Positions 25,878 to 35,140 are shown, counted from the stretch's first letter. The stretch is DNA of 64,000 nt from Lentisphaerota bacterium (GCA_015061575.1 SUWF01000012.1:1-64000), one strand, 5' to 3'. Made by a program: numbers and translations. The notes: a model not told the origin generated them from the letters alone.

Positions 25878-26975
25878 ATGGCAATGAGTATTGAAGAATT
25901 GCGCAATTTTGCCGCTGCATCGGTGGATCGGGTGGAGCATCTGGGCGAGTTTCTGAAAATTCAGGAACGTTGTGACGAGATGGCCCGTTTAAACGATAAG
26001 ATGGCCGCACCGGATTTTTGGGATCATAAAGAAGAGGCGCAGGAAACTGTGGCCGCTTTGAGTGCTGTAAAAAATGTGATCGAACCTTACGAAAAGGTGC
26101 GCAAAGAGATCGGCGATCTGGATGAACTTATTGAAATGGCCGCCGAAGATGAGGATATGCTCTCCGAAGTATCCAGCATGGTCAAGGAGTTGGAAAAAGA
26201 ACTTGAACAGCTGGAATTGGTCAGCTTCCTCTCCGGCGAATTGGATCACAACAACGCATATTTCAGTATTCACGCCGGGGCTGGCGGTACGGAATCCTGC
26301 GATTGGGCCTCCATGCTTATGCGCATGTACCGGCGGTATTTTGAACGCTGCGGCTGGAAAGATGAGATCATCGACCTGCAGCCGGGTGAAGAAGCCGGGA
26401 TCAAAAGCGTTACGCTCAAGGTTACCGGCGAATTTGCTTACGGCTATATGAAAGCTGAACGGGGCGTACACCGGTTGGTGCGCATATCGCCCTTTGACAG
26501 CAATGCCCGGCGGCACACCAGTTTTTCGTCGGTGGATCTGATCCCGGAACTGGGCGAAGATATCAATGTGGAAATCGAAGAAAAAGATTTGCGCATCGAT
26601 ACTTACCGCTCCAGCGGGGCCGGAGGTCAGCACGTTAACACCACCGACAGCGCAGTGCGTATCACCCACTTGCCGACCGGCACCGTGGTTTGCTGTCAGA
26701 ACGAACGCAGTCAGCACAAAAACCGGGCCACTGCCATGAACATGCTCAAGGCCCGTTTGTATGAATTGGAGCTGGAAAAACGGCGCAGTACCGAAGACGC
26801 CATCCGGGGCGTAAAGACCGATAACGGCTGGGGCAACCAGATCCGCAGTTATGTTCTGCAGCCCTATCAGATGGTCAAAGACTTGCGTACTGAAGTGGAA
26901 ACCAGCAACACCGCAGCGGTATTGGACGGCGATATCCAGGAATTTATCGAAGCTTATCTCAAACAGGTGCGCTGA
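25878..26975 (+). CDS. prfB: Peptide chain release factor 2
   Basis: A 365-residue class I release factor for UAA and UGA. The stop-codon recognition motif is SPF (RISPFDSNARRHTSF) and the peptidyl-hydrolysis motif is GGQ in SSGAGGQHVNTTDSAVR (GGQ ~252-254). The whole protein is in one frame from the ATG at 25878, with GAGGAGTTGG in front, so the self-regulating +1 frameshift found in many prfB genes is not used here. The stop overlaps the next start by one base. Confidence 0.95.
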   Translation: MAMSIEELRNFAAASVDRVEHLGEFLKIQERCDEMARLNDKMAAPDFWDHKEEAQETVAALSAVKNVIEPYEKVRKEIGDLDELIEMAAEDEDMLSEVSSMVKELEKELEQLELVSFLSGELDHNNAYFSIHAGAGGTESCDWASMLMRMYRRYFERCGWKDEIIDLQPGEEAGIKSVTLKVTGEFAYGYMKAERGVHRLVRISPFDSNARRHTSFSSVDLIPELGEDINVEIEEKDLRIDTYRSSGAGGQHVNTTDSAVRITHLPTGTVVCCQNERSQHKNRATAMNMLKARLYELELEKRRSTEDAIRGVKTDNGWGNQIRSYVLQPYQMVKDLRTEVETSNTAAVLDGDIQEFIEAYLKQVR

Positions 26976-27952
26976 TGACGACCGACGGAGCCGCTTTGCC
27001 CAAAAATTATGTCTGCACAGTCAACGATGCGCAGCGGCAGCAGATCGAAGTCTACTGCCGGGAGCATGGCTGGACTTTTTCGGATTTGCCTTACGGATAT
27101 TGGAAGGCGGCCGGGAACAAGATCAATGTGGCTGCTTACCACAGCGGCAAATTATCTGTGCAGGGCGGCAACACCGCAGAGTTTGTGCTGTATTTTCTGG
27201 AGCCGGAAGTGCTGCATACCGTGGGATTTGGCTACGACACAGTTGCTGCAGACGGTAAGCTGAATGCCGAAGCGGTCACTCCGCACGGCGGGATCGACGA
27301 AAGCGGCAAAGGGGATTTTTTCGGGCCGCTGGTGGTGGCCGGAGTTTATGTAAACAGCGATAGCGGCAGTAAATTGGCCTCTGCCGGAGTGTGCGACTCC
27401 AAGTTGATCAAGTCGGATAAGAAAATTACGGAATTGGCTCAGAAAATCCGGGATGTTACGGCCGGAAACTTTGCGGTAGTAACTGTGGGGCCGGAAGCCT
27501 ATAACCGTTTGTACGGCAACTTCGGCAACCTCAACCGTCTGCTGGCGTGGGGACACGCTAAAGTGATCGAAGAATTGTTGATCAAAGTGCCGGATTGCCC
27601 CCGGATGCTGTCGGATAAATTCGGCAATGAGTCGTTGATCCGCAATGCGTTGCAGACCCGTGGACGCATGATCGTATTGGATCAGCAGACCAAAGCTGAA
27701 AGTGATGTGGCAGTAGCGGCAGCTTCCATATTGGCAAGGGATGGTTTTATCCGGGGTATGGCTAAACTTTCGGAAGCTGCCGGCGTGGAACTGCCCCGGG
27801 GAGCCGGAGCGAATGTGCAGAAGATAGCCAATGAAATAGCTGCCCGGGATCCGGAACTGCTGAAAAAGATCTCCAAGACTCATTTCCGCACCTGGTACCG
27901 GGCGATGAATCTGCCGGAACCGGAAAAGATACCTTACGGGAGATTGTTCTGA
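26975..27952 (+). CDS. rnhC: Ribonuclease HIII
   Basis: A 325-residue RNase that removes RNA from RNA:DNA hybrids. The type-2 RNase H active-site block GGIDESGKGDFFGPLVVAG (Asp/Glu at ~106-107) with G-K-G instead of G-R-G-P marks the HIII group, as does the ~90-residue N-terminal substrate-binding region. Further support comes from the VCDSKLIKSDKKI, LAWGHAKVIEELL and VAVAAASILARDGFI segments. It overlaps prfB by one base and is followed by holA after one base. Confidence 0.93.
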   Translation: MTTDGAALPKNYVCTVNDAQRQQIEVYCREHGWTFSDLPYGYWKAAGNKINVAAYHSGKLSVQGGNTAEFVLYFLEPEVLHTVGFGYDTVAADGKLNAEAVTPHGGIDESGKGDFFGPLVVAGVYVNSDSGSKLASAGVCDSKLIKSDKKITELAQKIRDVTAGNFAVVTVGPEAYNRLYGNFGNLNRLLAWGHAKVIEELLIKVPDCPRMLSDKFGNESLIRNALQTRGRMIVLDQQTKAESDVAVAAASILARDGFIRGMAKLSEAAGVELPRGAGANVQKIANEIAARDPELLKKISKTHFRTWYRAMNLPEPEKIPYGRLF

Positions 27953-27953
27953 A

Positions 27954-29057
27954 ATGCTTTTGACGGTAATTTCCGGCAGCGACGATGCCGCTGTTAAATC
28001 ACGTTCTCAATTACTGGTCACCGAGTGGTATGGGGCCGAGTTTGACCGCTGCAACGATTTGGAGATCGTGCGGGGTGATAACGAAACTGTGCCGCCGGAA
28101 GAGTCGCTGAATGAATTTTTGTCGTCGGCTTTGACGCCGCCATTTTTCAGCGAACAGAAAACGGTCTGGCTGCGGCATTGGAGCGGTTTTCAGCTGCTCA
28201 ACGAGAGCCGCTCAGCTAAAACTGCCGAAGCTTTGATGAACCGGTTTGCTGAAGAAGTGGTCAAAGCTCCCCCGGTGCCCGGAGTCCGGCTGCTGGTGGA
28301 TGGTGCCGGTCTGGATGGGCGCAAGGCGCTGACCAAACTTTTGAAGAGTGCAGAAAATGTAGAGGTGGAAATACTCAATCTGCCGGATCAGCGGGCCCGG
28401 GATTTTGTGCGGCAGCAGGTGACAAGTTTAAGTGCGCAAGTCAAAGCTGCGGGCTTCAAACTTACTCCGGATGCTGCGGAGTATCTGGCGGCCGCCACCG
28501 GCAGCGATATTGCCCGGCGCAATAACGAGTTGGAAAAACTTTACTGCTATGTTGCGCCCGAAAAGACCATTACGCTGGAGGCGTGCCGGGATGTGGTAAG
28601 TTTTGATGTGGCCGCTGTCAGCTGGGAGTTGAGTTCTGCGTTAAGCGAACGCAACACCGCCGGGGCATTGGCGCTGTTGACACCGCTGCTGCGCTCTTTG
28701 CGGCGCGAGCGTGGTTCGGGCAATCAGGAATTGAGTCTGTTGTGGAGTGCTGCCGGTGCGTTCAGCGATATAGTGCAGACGCACGGATTCATGCAGGAGT
28801 TGGAGGTTCCTAAGCGCTTCGGGCCCAACTTTTTTGATCAGTTGGACAGTTCTTATAAAGAGCGCTTCCCTAAAAATAAACTTTTGAGCTGTCACCCGTA
28901 TCGAGCGTATAAATTGTGCGAAAGCGCCTCCCGCTGGAGTCCGCAATCGCTGGCCAAAGCGTTGGATCTGATAACCGAGGCGCAGCGCAAAATGGTTTCC
29001 GGCGGCGATCCGCAGTTTACGCTGGAAAATCTGATCATCGATCTGGGGCGCTGCTGA
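27954..29057 (+). CDS. holA: DNA polymerase III delta subunit
   Basis: A 367-residue clamp-loader delta subunit. It has the weakly conserved family layout: an N-terminal ISGSDDAAVKSRSQLL start, a mid-segment PPFFSEQKTVWLRHW, LRLLVDGAGLDGRKALTKLL-like strand-helix and the three-helix region TPDAAEYLAAATGSDIARRNNELEKLYCY that packs against the AAA core, then a C-terminal collar domain with SSALSERNTAGALALL. No full P-loop is present, as expected for delta. It ends this housekeeping operon. Confidence 0.85.
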   Translation: MLLTVISGSDDAAVKSRSQLLVTEWYGAEFDRCNDLEIVRGDNETVPPEESLNEFLSSALTPPFFSEQKTVWLRHWSGFQLLNESRSAKTAEALMNRFAEEVVKAPPVPGVRLLVDGAGLDGRKALTKLLKSAENVEVEILNLPDQRARDFVRQQVTSLSAQVKAAGFKLTPDAAEYLAAATGSDIARRNNELEKLYCYVAPEKTITLEACRDVVSFDVAAVSWELSSALSERNTAGALALLTPLLRSLRRERGSGNQELSLLWSAAGAFSDIVQTHGFMQELEVPKRFGPNFFDQLDSSYKERFPKNKLLSCHPYRAYKLCESASRWSPQSLAKALDLITEAQRKMVSGGDPQFTLENLIIDLGRC

Positions 29058-29098
29058 CATTGCTTTGCTCAAGCGGGTAAACGATGCAGGACAGTGAT

Positions 29099-29305
29099 TT
29101 ATTTTACCTCTTCGGCGTGGTCGTACATGTATTCCATAAATTCCTGAAAAGTAAAATCGCAGCCGTTTTCGGATGCCAGAGCGATGAATGCATCGATCAC
29201 CTGTTCCTGTTCAGGATATATTTTCTGAAAAGCAAGGGCCTTTTGCCGCAGCAGCGGATCCCGTTCCAGGATCTCATACCACTGGGCGATATTTTTTTTG
29301 CTCAT
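29099..29305 (-). CDS. Small Nif11-like protein
   Basis: A 68-residue protein on the opposite strand to its left neighbours. Its pattern (AQWYEILERDPLLRQKAL, then LASENGCDFTFQEFMEYM) resembles the Nif11/NHLP leader domain, which serves as the leader of some modified peptides but also occurs alone. No Gly-Gly or Gly-Ala cleavage site and no Cys/Ser/Thr-rich core follows, and no modification enzyme is near, so a RiPP role is unsupported. The ATG at 29305 is preferred over an upstream TTG; GAAAG lies ten bases before it. Confidence 0.6.
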   Translation of the reverse strand: MSKKNIAQWYEILERDPLLRQKALAFQKIYPEQEQVIDAFIALASENGCDFTFQEFMEYMYDHAEEVK

Positions 29306-29507
29306 AGTCAATCATCTTTCGTTTTTGGCAAAATCGTTGAATAAATATAGCACGCAAGTTGATTTTGTCAAATATTGCAGAATAAGTAGTACTATTTCAA
29401 GAAAAATGCGGTATTTTATTTGAAAAATAACCGCCTTGCTGTATCTTAATATATATATTGTATTACATAATCGATAGTTTTTTTATCAAATCAACAGGAG
29501 AAGTGCA

Positions 29508-30848
29508 ATGAGCAAGTTTGAATTCGGCTTTGCCAAAGAAGATATTACCCCGGCTTATGGTGAACCGCTGTTCGGTTACTTTAATCCCCGTCCCAACAAA
29601 GGTGCTTATGACCGGTTGGCCTTAAAAGCAGCGGTGTTCCGCACCGGCAATGAACTGGCGGCGATCGTTTCTTATGATCTCTGTCTGCTGGATTCCAAGT
29701 TCCTCAATGATATTGACGATATGCTCAAAGCGGCCAATTCGCCGCTGGCCGGTAAGACGCTTTATTGCGCTACGCATACCCATACCGGCCCTTACACCAA
29801 CAGTCTGTTCGGTTATACTCCGGCGCCCGGCTATATGCAGAGTGTGGCGGCTAAAACGGTCACGGCGTTGGAACAGGCTTATGCTTCGCTGGCGGAAGCT
29901 GAACTGTACACCGGTACGACCGAATGCAGTACGCTGGCGTTCAATCGCCGCTTTATCATGAAAAACGGCAAAACTCTGACCAATCCCGGCAAGCTCAATC
30001 CGGAAATCGACCACGCCGAAGGCGGCATCGATCCCAAGATCGTGATGATGGAGATCCGTCAGCACGGCCGGCCGGTGCTTTTTATTGCCAATATATCCAA
30101 CCATACCGATACCATTGGCGGTGACTGGGTTTCCGCCGACTGGCCGGGCATTATGGAAAAAGAAATGCAGTACAAGCTGGGCTTTGATCTGCCGGTGATG
30201 ACGATCATTGCTCCGCAGGGCAATATCAACCACTTTGATATTACCACGCCCGGCAGCCAGACCGGCTATGAAGAAGCTGTGCGCATCGGCAAAGCTTATG
30301 CCAACGTGCTGCTGGCGGCACTCTACCGGCTCAAGAAACAGGATGACTGCTCGATTTACACCAAGGTGCGGGAGTTTGAAGCACCTTATCTGCAGCTGTC
30401 GGATGCTGAGTACGCCGAAGCCAAAAAGACTTACGAAGAAAATAAAGATGCGGTCATGGCGGACGGTCGTGACTTCACCAGCGAAGATATTGCCCGCGGT
30501 GTGCCGTTTGTCAAGAAATTCTTTGCCGAAATGGCGATCGCCTGCCGGGAAAATCCCATTGCCGGAAAACGTATTGAAAAGCAGATCGTTATTGCTTTCG
30601 GCAAAGAGCTGGCCATTGTGTCGCTGCCGGCTGAACCCTTTGTGGAACTGGGCTACGCCATCCGTGAAGGTTCTCCTTATCCGCTGACCGTGCTGGCTGC
30701 GCTGGGTATGGGCGAAGTCGGATATGTCGGTTTGCGTCAGCACTATGGCAACGGCGGTTACGAAACCAGCCCGTCCCGCGAATTGGCTGATCCTACCGTC
30801 GGCGAAGCCATGATCAAAGGTGCGCTGGAACTGCTTAACAGCAAATAA
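29508..30848 (+). CDS. Neutral/alkaline ceramidase-like N-terminal-domain protein
   Basis: A 446-residue protein of the neutral ceramidase N-terminal fold. It starts FEFGFAKEDITPAYGEPLFGYF and carries the zinc-site block YCATHTHTGPYTNSLFG, the NRRF segment and FIANISNHTDTIGGDWVSADWPG with a second metal-site His. Relatives are abundant in planctomycetes and Lentisphaerae, where the substrate is usually not known. There is no signal peptide, unlike secreted ceramidases, and the C-terminal Ig-like domain is absent, so sphingolipid hydrolysis is doubtful. AACAGGAGAAG before the ATG is a good binding site. A strong hairpin follows the gene. Confidence 0.8.
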   Translation: MSKFEFGFAKEDITPAYGEPLFGYFNPRPNKGAYDRLALKAAVFRTGNELAAIVSYDLCLLDSKFLNDIDDMLKAANSPLAGKTLYCATHTHTGPYTNSLFGYTPAPGYMQSVAAKTVTALEQAYASLAEAELYTGTTECSTLAFNRRFIMKNGKTLTNPGKLNPEIDHAEGGIDPKIVMMEIRQHGRPVLFIANISNHTDTIGGDWVSADWPGIMEKEMQYKLGFDLPVMTIIAPQGNINHFDITTPGSQTGYEEAVRIGKAYANVLLAALYRLKKQDDCSIYTKVREFEAPYLQLSDAEYAEAKKTYEENKDAVMADGRDFTSEDIARGVPFVKKFFAEMAIACRENPIAGKRIEKQIVIAFGKELAIVSLPAEPFVELGYAIREGSPYPLTVLAALGMGEVGYVGLRQHYGNGGYETSPSRELADPTVGEAMIKGALELLNSK

Positions 30849-30871
30849 TTTTTTATTCGCATGATAACAAT

Positions 30872-30903
30872 GCCCTGATGGATCGATGAGGATCCATCAG
30901 GGC
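30872..30903 (+). terminator. Perfect 13-bp hairpin after the ceramidase-like gene
   Basis: GCCCTGATGGATC (30872-30884) and GATCCATCAGGGC (30891-30903) pair exactly around a six-base loop. It lies 24 bases after the stop codon and 22 before the next ATG. The T-run is poor, so it may act as a partial terminator or as mRNA end protection between two co-transcribed genes. Confidence 0.55.
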
Positions 30904-30924
30904 TTAACTTACAGGGTAATATCC

Positions 30925-32583
30925 ATGGCAGTGTTGGAATTTCAGTGGACAAATTCGCTTGATAAAGTTTTTTTGCGCAGAGAATATCACGCCTCCGATT
31001 ACCGCATGGCAACTGCATTGCAGGGGGAGGTTTTTTCTGTACAGCTGGCTTACAAGGCCGAGTTTTTGCTCAATCCCATGGAAATAGCGATCGATTCGCC
31101 GCTGGCCGGGTGCGCCCGGGTGCGTCAGGTCTATTCCATGCCGGCAGATTGTTTTGGTGAAGAGCAGGATGACTATATCATCGACAACACGCCGGGATTG
31201 TATCCGGATTTATTGAGTTCCAACCAGGTCTACCGCTCGGCGCCGGGCGTTTGGCACAGCGTGTGGGTTACGCTGAAACTGCCGGAAAATACTGTGCCGG
31301 GAGAATACCCGCTGAAGTTGAAATTTTCGCACCGCAATCATTACCGCAAGGAGCGGAATTTTGATATTGAATCGCCGGAGTTTACCTTGCAGGTGCTGCC
31401 GGTGGTGCTGCCGGAACCGGATGTCAAGGTAACGCAGTGGTTTTATGGCGACTGCCTGTACCGGATCTACAAGGTTGAACCGTGGAGTGAAGAATTTTTC
31501 CGGATCGCCGGGAATTATTTCCGCAACATGCGAGAACATAATATCAATATGATCTACACGCCGCTGTTTACGCCGCCGCTGGATACGCATGTGAACTTTG
31601 AACGTCCCACCTTCCAGAGTGTGCAGGTTTTTTTGAATAGTGACGGCAGCTGGCACTTCGACTTCAGCAATTTAGAGCGTTATCTGACTTTGGCTGATGA
31701 GTGCGGGATGGAGTATTTTGAGTTCTCGCATCTGTTCACTCAATGGGGGGCGGAGTTTACGCCCAAAATTATGATTACGACCGCCAATGGCGAATATAAA
31801 CGCATTTTCGGCTGGGATGTCCGGGCGGATGATGAGCGTTATCAAAGCTTTCTGGCGGCGCTGCTGCCGGAGCTCAGTCGTTTTCTGGCTGAACATGACT
31901 GGAACAAACGCTCTTATTTTCATATTTCCGACGAGCCTTATGAAGAAAATCTGGAATCTTACCGCCGGGCTTCAGAGCTGTTTCACCGCAATTTGCCGGG
32001 GTGCAGATTTATCGATGCGTTGAGCCGTCCGGAATTTTTCAAAAACGGCCTGGTCGATATACCGGTTCCGGCCAATAATCATATTGACGCATTTGCCGAT
32101 CTGGAACTGCCGGAACGCTGGACTTATTACTGCGTGAGCCAGTGGGATAAGGTGCCGAATCAGTTTGCCCATCTGCCGTCGGCCCGGAACCGTATTCTGG
32201 GTCTGTTGTTGTATGTTTATGATCTCAAAGGTTTTTTGCATTGGGGGTTCAATTTCTGGTTCGGGCAGCTTTCCACTTTTGAAATCAACCCCTATCAGGA
32301 TATTTGTTCCGGCCGGGGCTTTCCGCCCGGAGATGCGTTCAAGGTCTACCCCGGGGCAGACGGAATGCCGGAAGATTCGATCCGCAACGAGGTGTTCAAA
32401 GAAGGTATGCAGGATCTGGCAGCGCTGCAGCTGCTGGAAAAAACGATCGGTCGGGAGGCAGTGTTGGATTTTGTCCGCAAGGCTTGCGGCGGAACTTTGC
32501 CCCGGATGGATGATTATCCCCGTGGCGAAAAATTCTTGCTGGATTTCCGTCAGGAACTCAATAAGCTGCTGAGCGGCTGCTGA
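30925..32583 (+). CDS. DUF4091 (glycoside-hydrolase-like) protein
   Basis: A 552-residue protein of the DUF4091 type. It has an N-terminal beta-sandwich (GVWHSVWVTLKLPENTVPGEYPLKLKF) and a TIM-barrel-like region with MREHNINMIYTPLFTPP, YFHISDEPYEENLESYR (a likely acidic site) and LHWGFNFWFG, ending with an EVFKEGMQDLAALQLLE helix typical of the family. No signal peptide is visible. Family members are widespread in Lentisphaerae and Bacteroidetes and are thought to act on carbohydrates, but no activity is established here. I start at 30925 because the earlier in-frame ATG lies in the loop of the hairpin. Confidence 0.75.
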   Translation: MAVLEFQWTNSLDKVFLRREYHASDYRMATALQGEVFSVQLAYKAEFLLNPMEIAIDSPLAGCARVRQVYSMPADCFGEEQDDYIIDNTPGLYPDLLSSNQVYRSAPGVWHSVWVTLKLPENTVPGEYPLKLKFSHRNHYRKERNFDIESPEFTLQVLPVVLPEPDVKVTQWFYGDCLYRIYKVEPWSEEFFRIAGNYFRNMREHNINMIYTPLFTPPLDTHVNFERPTFQSVQVFLNSDGSWHFDFSNLERYLTLADECGMEYFEFSHLFTQWGAEFTPKIMITTANGEYKRIFGWDVRADDERYQSFLAALLPELSRFLAEHDWNKRSYFHISDEPYEENLESYRRASELFHRNLPGCRFIDALSRPEFFKNGLVDIPVPANNHIDAFADLELPERWTYYCVSQWDKVPNQFAHLPSARNRILGLLLYVYDLKGFLHWGFNFWFGQLSTFEINPYQDICSGRGFPPGDAFKVYPGADGMPEDSIRNEVFKEGMQDLAALQLLEKTIGREAVLDFVRKACGGTLPRMDDYPRGEKFLLDFRQELNKLLSGC

Positions 32584-32594
32584 ATTTGATTCGG

Positions 32595-34649
32595 ATGGTT
32601 GCAGATATGATGCGTTATTTTCACCGCAATTATCTGTGGCTGGGTGGAATCGTTGGCAGTGTATTGACCGGCTTGCAGATCGCCGGATGGCAGCTCTACT
32701 GCCTTTTGATGGTGCTGGCAGCGGGGGTTTTTGTCTGGCAGAAACAGTGGCGCAATCTGACGATCGGACTGCTGGCTGTACTGTTGGGAGTTGGTGCGGT
32801 ATGGTTTTGCCGCCACGGCGAAACCGTGCATGACAGTTACCTTGAGAATGTCAAGGTACGCATTGATGACAGCAACGCTTTGGGGGCGGCTTGGAATGAC
32901 GATGAGCAAGGTTCCCGCCGCCTGAGCGGCGTTTTGCTGAATAAGACTCCGCATGAACGGCTGCAGCTTTATCTGCCCAAACGCTTGAAAGTTGATGATC
33001 TTGAATTTGGCCGCAGCTATCAAGTCAGCGGAAACTTTTATGTTCCAGCTTTGCCGGCCCAATTTTATTGGCTGAAACCCGATGGCTCGCATTGTGATAT
33101 AACTGAACGTATGGCGGGAAATTCTTACCGGAAATATCTGCGGACCGAAAATATCCGGGGTACTTTGGTCGTGGAGCGTATTATTCCGGTGACAAAGTCA
33201 CCCAATCAACTTATGCAGTGGCGGCGCCGGGCGTTGCAGAGATTGGATGCAAATTTGACTGATGCTGACCACCGGGCCGTATTGGGGGCGATAACTCTGG
33301 GCTTCCGCAACCGCATCAGCAGGGAGTTGAAAGATGCGTTCAGTCAAGTTGGCGTAGCGCATGTTTTCAGTATCAGCGGACTGCATGTGGGGATACTGGC
33401 TGCTTTAGCGATGATCATATTGCGTCCGTTGCCGCTGCTGCTGCATACGCTGGCGGTCAGTACGCTGGTTTTTTATGTGATCGCTACCGGTGGAGCGGCT
33501 CCGGCGGTGCGGGCGTTTGCGATGGTGCTGGTGTTGGAAATATTCAAAGCTCAACTGCTGAAGATCCGGCCGCTGGAGGTGCTTTCGCTGATTGCCGCCG
33601 CCTTGATTTTGTATAATCCGCATTATGTTTGCGATGTAGGGTTCCAGTACAGTTTCATAGTTACCGGCGTGTTGATAATGAGCAGCGATGCGGTGCGTGA
33701 AGTTATGCGTTCTGCCTCCGGAGTGCGCAGCTGGTGGGGTGTCAACAACAAGCTGACCAAGTGGCTGCTGAAACTTCGTGGTCAATTGGCGGGAACAGTT
33801 TTTCTGACCTTGATCGCCTGCGTTGCATCGTGGAGTCTGACAATGTATCATCAGAACAGCTTTTTTGCCGGAGCGGTATTGGTGAATTTGCTGCTGCTGC
33901 CGGTGCTGACTCCGTTGTTTATGGTGGCGATCTTAAAATATATCCTGCCGGGATTGAGCAGTTTTTGGAATCTGTTTCTGGAAATAATGCTGGATTATCT
34001 TCTGTGGATAGTAAAATCTTTTGCTCCGTTGGCTGATAACCCCGGAGTGATAGCTCCGCATTGGCTGCTGACGGCGGCGCTGTTGGTGCTGTTGAGTATT
34101 TGTCTGTGCTGCCGGCTGCATAGAGCAGGCGTGATTGCGGTGCTGTTTCTGGGCGGAGCGGTGCTGCTGTGGAGCTGCACCTCCGGGATACATCCGCAGC
34201 GGGTCATGGCGGTGATAACCGGTGGTAATATCCAAAATCCGGTGGCGGCAGTCATACTGCCGCAGGCACATACAATGTACCTTTTGAACAGTAATCGGGA
34301 TGCAGTGTATGCGTTAAAGGATGTATGTACTTATTATGGGATAAAAAGCGTGGAACAGTTGGATATCGGCCGTCCGGTAGCGGATTGCGTCAGCGGTATA
34401 AAGACGCTGCAGCGTTATTATCCGGTGAAGAAGATCCGGAAAAGTTCGCTGCCGGTGCGCAGTCCGCAATATCGCAAGAGTGTTGAAAACATCATCTTGC
34501 AGAATGGCGCCGAAAATAATATCCTGCGTTATCCGGGCGGCCAACTGCAGCTGATTCCCCAAACATCCGGCAGCTGGCTGGTGCGCAGCAATTCGCAGGA
34601 ATATGAGCTCAAGCGTACCAGTCGGGTACGGGTACACTTGTTTAAGTGA
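32595..34649 (+). CDS. comEC: ComEC/Rec2-like membrane protein with reduced C-terminal domain
   Basis: About 684 residues. Two N-terminal hydrophobic spans and a small beta domain precede the competence core: HVFSISGLHVGILAALAMII and FGAAAPAVRAFAMV-like ATGGAAPAVRAFAMVL, then many membrane segments. ComEC normally ends in a metallo-beta-lactamase-like nuclease domain; here the last ~150 residues (MAVITGGNIQNPVAAVILP onward) keep a remnant of that fold but lack the HxHxDH metal motif. It may form the DNA channel without the nuclease. The start is uncertain; no clear binding site is seen and a TTG nine bases upstream is possible. Confidence 0.8.
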   Translation: MVADMMRYFHRNYLWLGGIVGSVLTGLQIAGWQLYCLLMVLAAGVFVWQKQWRNLTIGLLAVLLGVGAVWFCRHGETVHDSYLENVKVRIDDSNALGAAWNDDEQGSRRLSGVLLNKTPHERLQLYLPKRLKVDDLEFGRSYQVSGNFYVPALPAQFYWLKPDGSHCDITERMAGNSYRKYLRTENIRGTLVVERIIPVTKSPNQLMQWRRRALQRLDANLTDADHRAVLGAITLGFRNRISRELKDAFSQVGVAHVFSISGLHVGILAALAMIILRPLPLLLHTLAVSTLVFYVIATGGAAPAVRAFAMVLVLEIFKAQLLKIRPLEVLSLIAAALILYNPHYVCDVGFQYSFIVTGVLIMSSDAVREVMRSASGVRSWWGVNNKLTKWLLKLRGQLAGTVFLTLIACVASWSLTMYHQNSFFAGAVLVNLLLLPVLTPLFMVAILKYILPGLSSFWNLFLEIMLDYLLWIVKSFAPLADNPGVIAPHWLLTAALLVLLSICLCCRLHRAGVIAVLFLGGAVLLWSCTSGIHPQRVMAVITGGNIQNPVAAVILPQAHTMYLLNSNRDAVYALKDVCTYYGIKSVEQLDIGRPVADCVSGIKTLQRYYPVKKIRKSSLPVRSPQYRKSVENIILQNGAENNILRYPGGQLQLIPQTSGSWLVRSNSQEYELKRTSRVRVHLFK

Positions 34650-34690
34650 CAGAATGTGGAAAGCAAGATGCAAAAAATAGTATTTCAGAC

Positions 34691-34720
34691 TTGAAATTTT
34701 TAAAAAAGGTATTATATTAT
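34691..34720 (+). promoter_or_regulatory. Probable promoter of the rpmF-plsX-fabH operon
   Basis: TTGAAA (34691-34696) and TATTAT (34715-34720) with an 18-base spacer lie about 95 bases before the rpmF ATG, in AT-rich sequence directly after the comEC-like gene. Confidence 0.5.
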
Positions 34721-34815
34721 TATTTCTTGAGTTGGATAATTTGTAAATTTTTACATTAAAATCTGCCGGAAAGCTGTATAAAAGAGTTTTCCGACGGTCA
34801 TAAGGAGATGAAAAA

Positions 34816-34995
34816 ATGGCAGTTCCGAAGAGAAAAACCTCTAAGATGAAGGTTCGCAGCCGCAAGGCTGCAAACCGTTATGAAGGCGTTCAGGCTACTT
34901 TTTGCCAGAATTGCGGCGCAGCGGTAACCCCGCATCGTGCCTGCCTCAAGTGCGGCACCTACAAAGGTCAGAGCGTAGTTGACGCTGCCGAGTAA
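34816..34995 (+). CDS. rpmF: 50S ribosomal protein L32
   Basis: A 59-residue ribosomal protein, complete and of normal length. It starts MAVPKRKTSKMKVRSRKA, the usual L32 opening, and has the zinc-ribbon cysteines C30, C33, C43 and C46 (CQNC, CLKC). TAAGGAGATG before the ATG is a strong binding site. As in many bacteria it heads the plsX-fabH fatty-acid/phospholipid genes, linking ribosome and membrane synthesis. Confidence 0.97.
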   Translation: MAVPKRKTSKMKVRSRKAANRYEGVQATFCQNCGAAVTPHRACLKCGTYKGQSVVDAAE

Positions 34996-35026
34996 GCGAT
35001 TTTCGAGCTGAAAAAAAACTGACCGG

Positions 35027-35084
35027 AATCGCCTGAATTTTCCTGAAGGAGCCAAGCTCACGGCAGCGGAAGATTCAGGCGATT
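35027..35084. promoter_or_regulatory. Stem-loop between rpmF and plsX
   Basis: AATCGCCTGAAT (35027-35038) pairs exactly with ATTCAGGCGATT (35073-35084); the 34-base loop contains GAAGGAGCC and a short AAGCTC segment. It may adjust the ratio of L32 to PlsX by attenuation or mRNA processing. No proper T-run follows, and A7 is found instead. Confidence 0.5.
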
Positions 35085-35140
35085 TGTGTAAAAAAACAAT
35101 TTATGATCAGCCCGGAAAGGGGCGGTAACAGGTCGTATTT

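Noticed and set aside
23058-25940. A 960-codon open frame on the minus strand across rny, alr and prfB
   Set aside because: The plus strand holds three well-recognised genes with binding sites. The antisense frame is open because of codon bias and has no recognisable domain.
25878-26975. Programmed +1 frameshift in prfB
   Set aside because: The coding frame is continuous from an ATG with a good binding site; no in-frame TGA near codon 25 is present.
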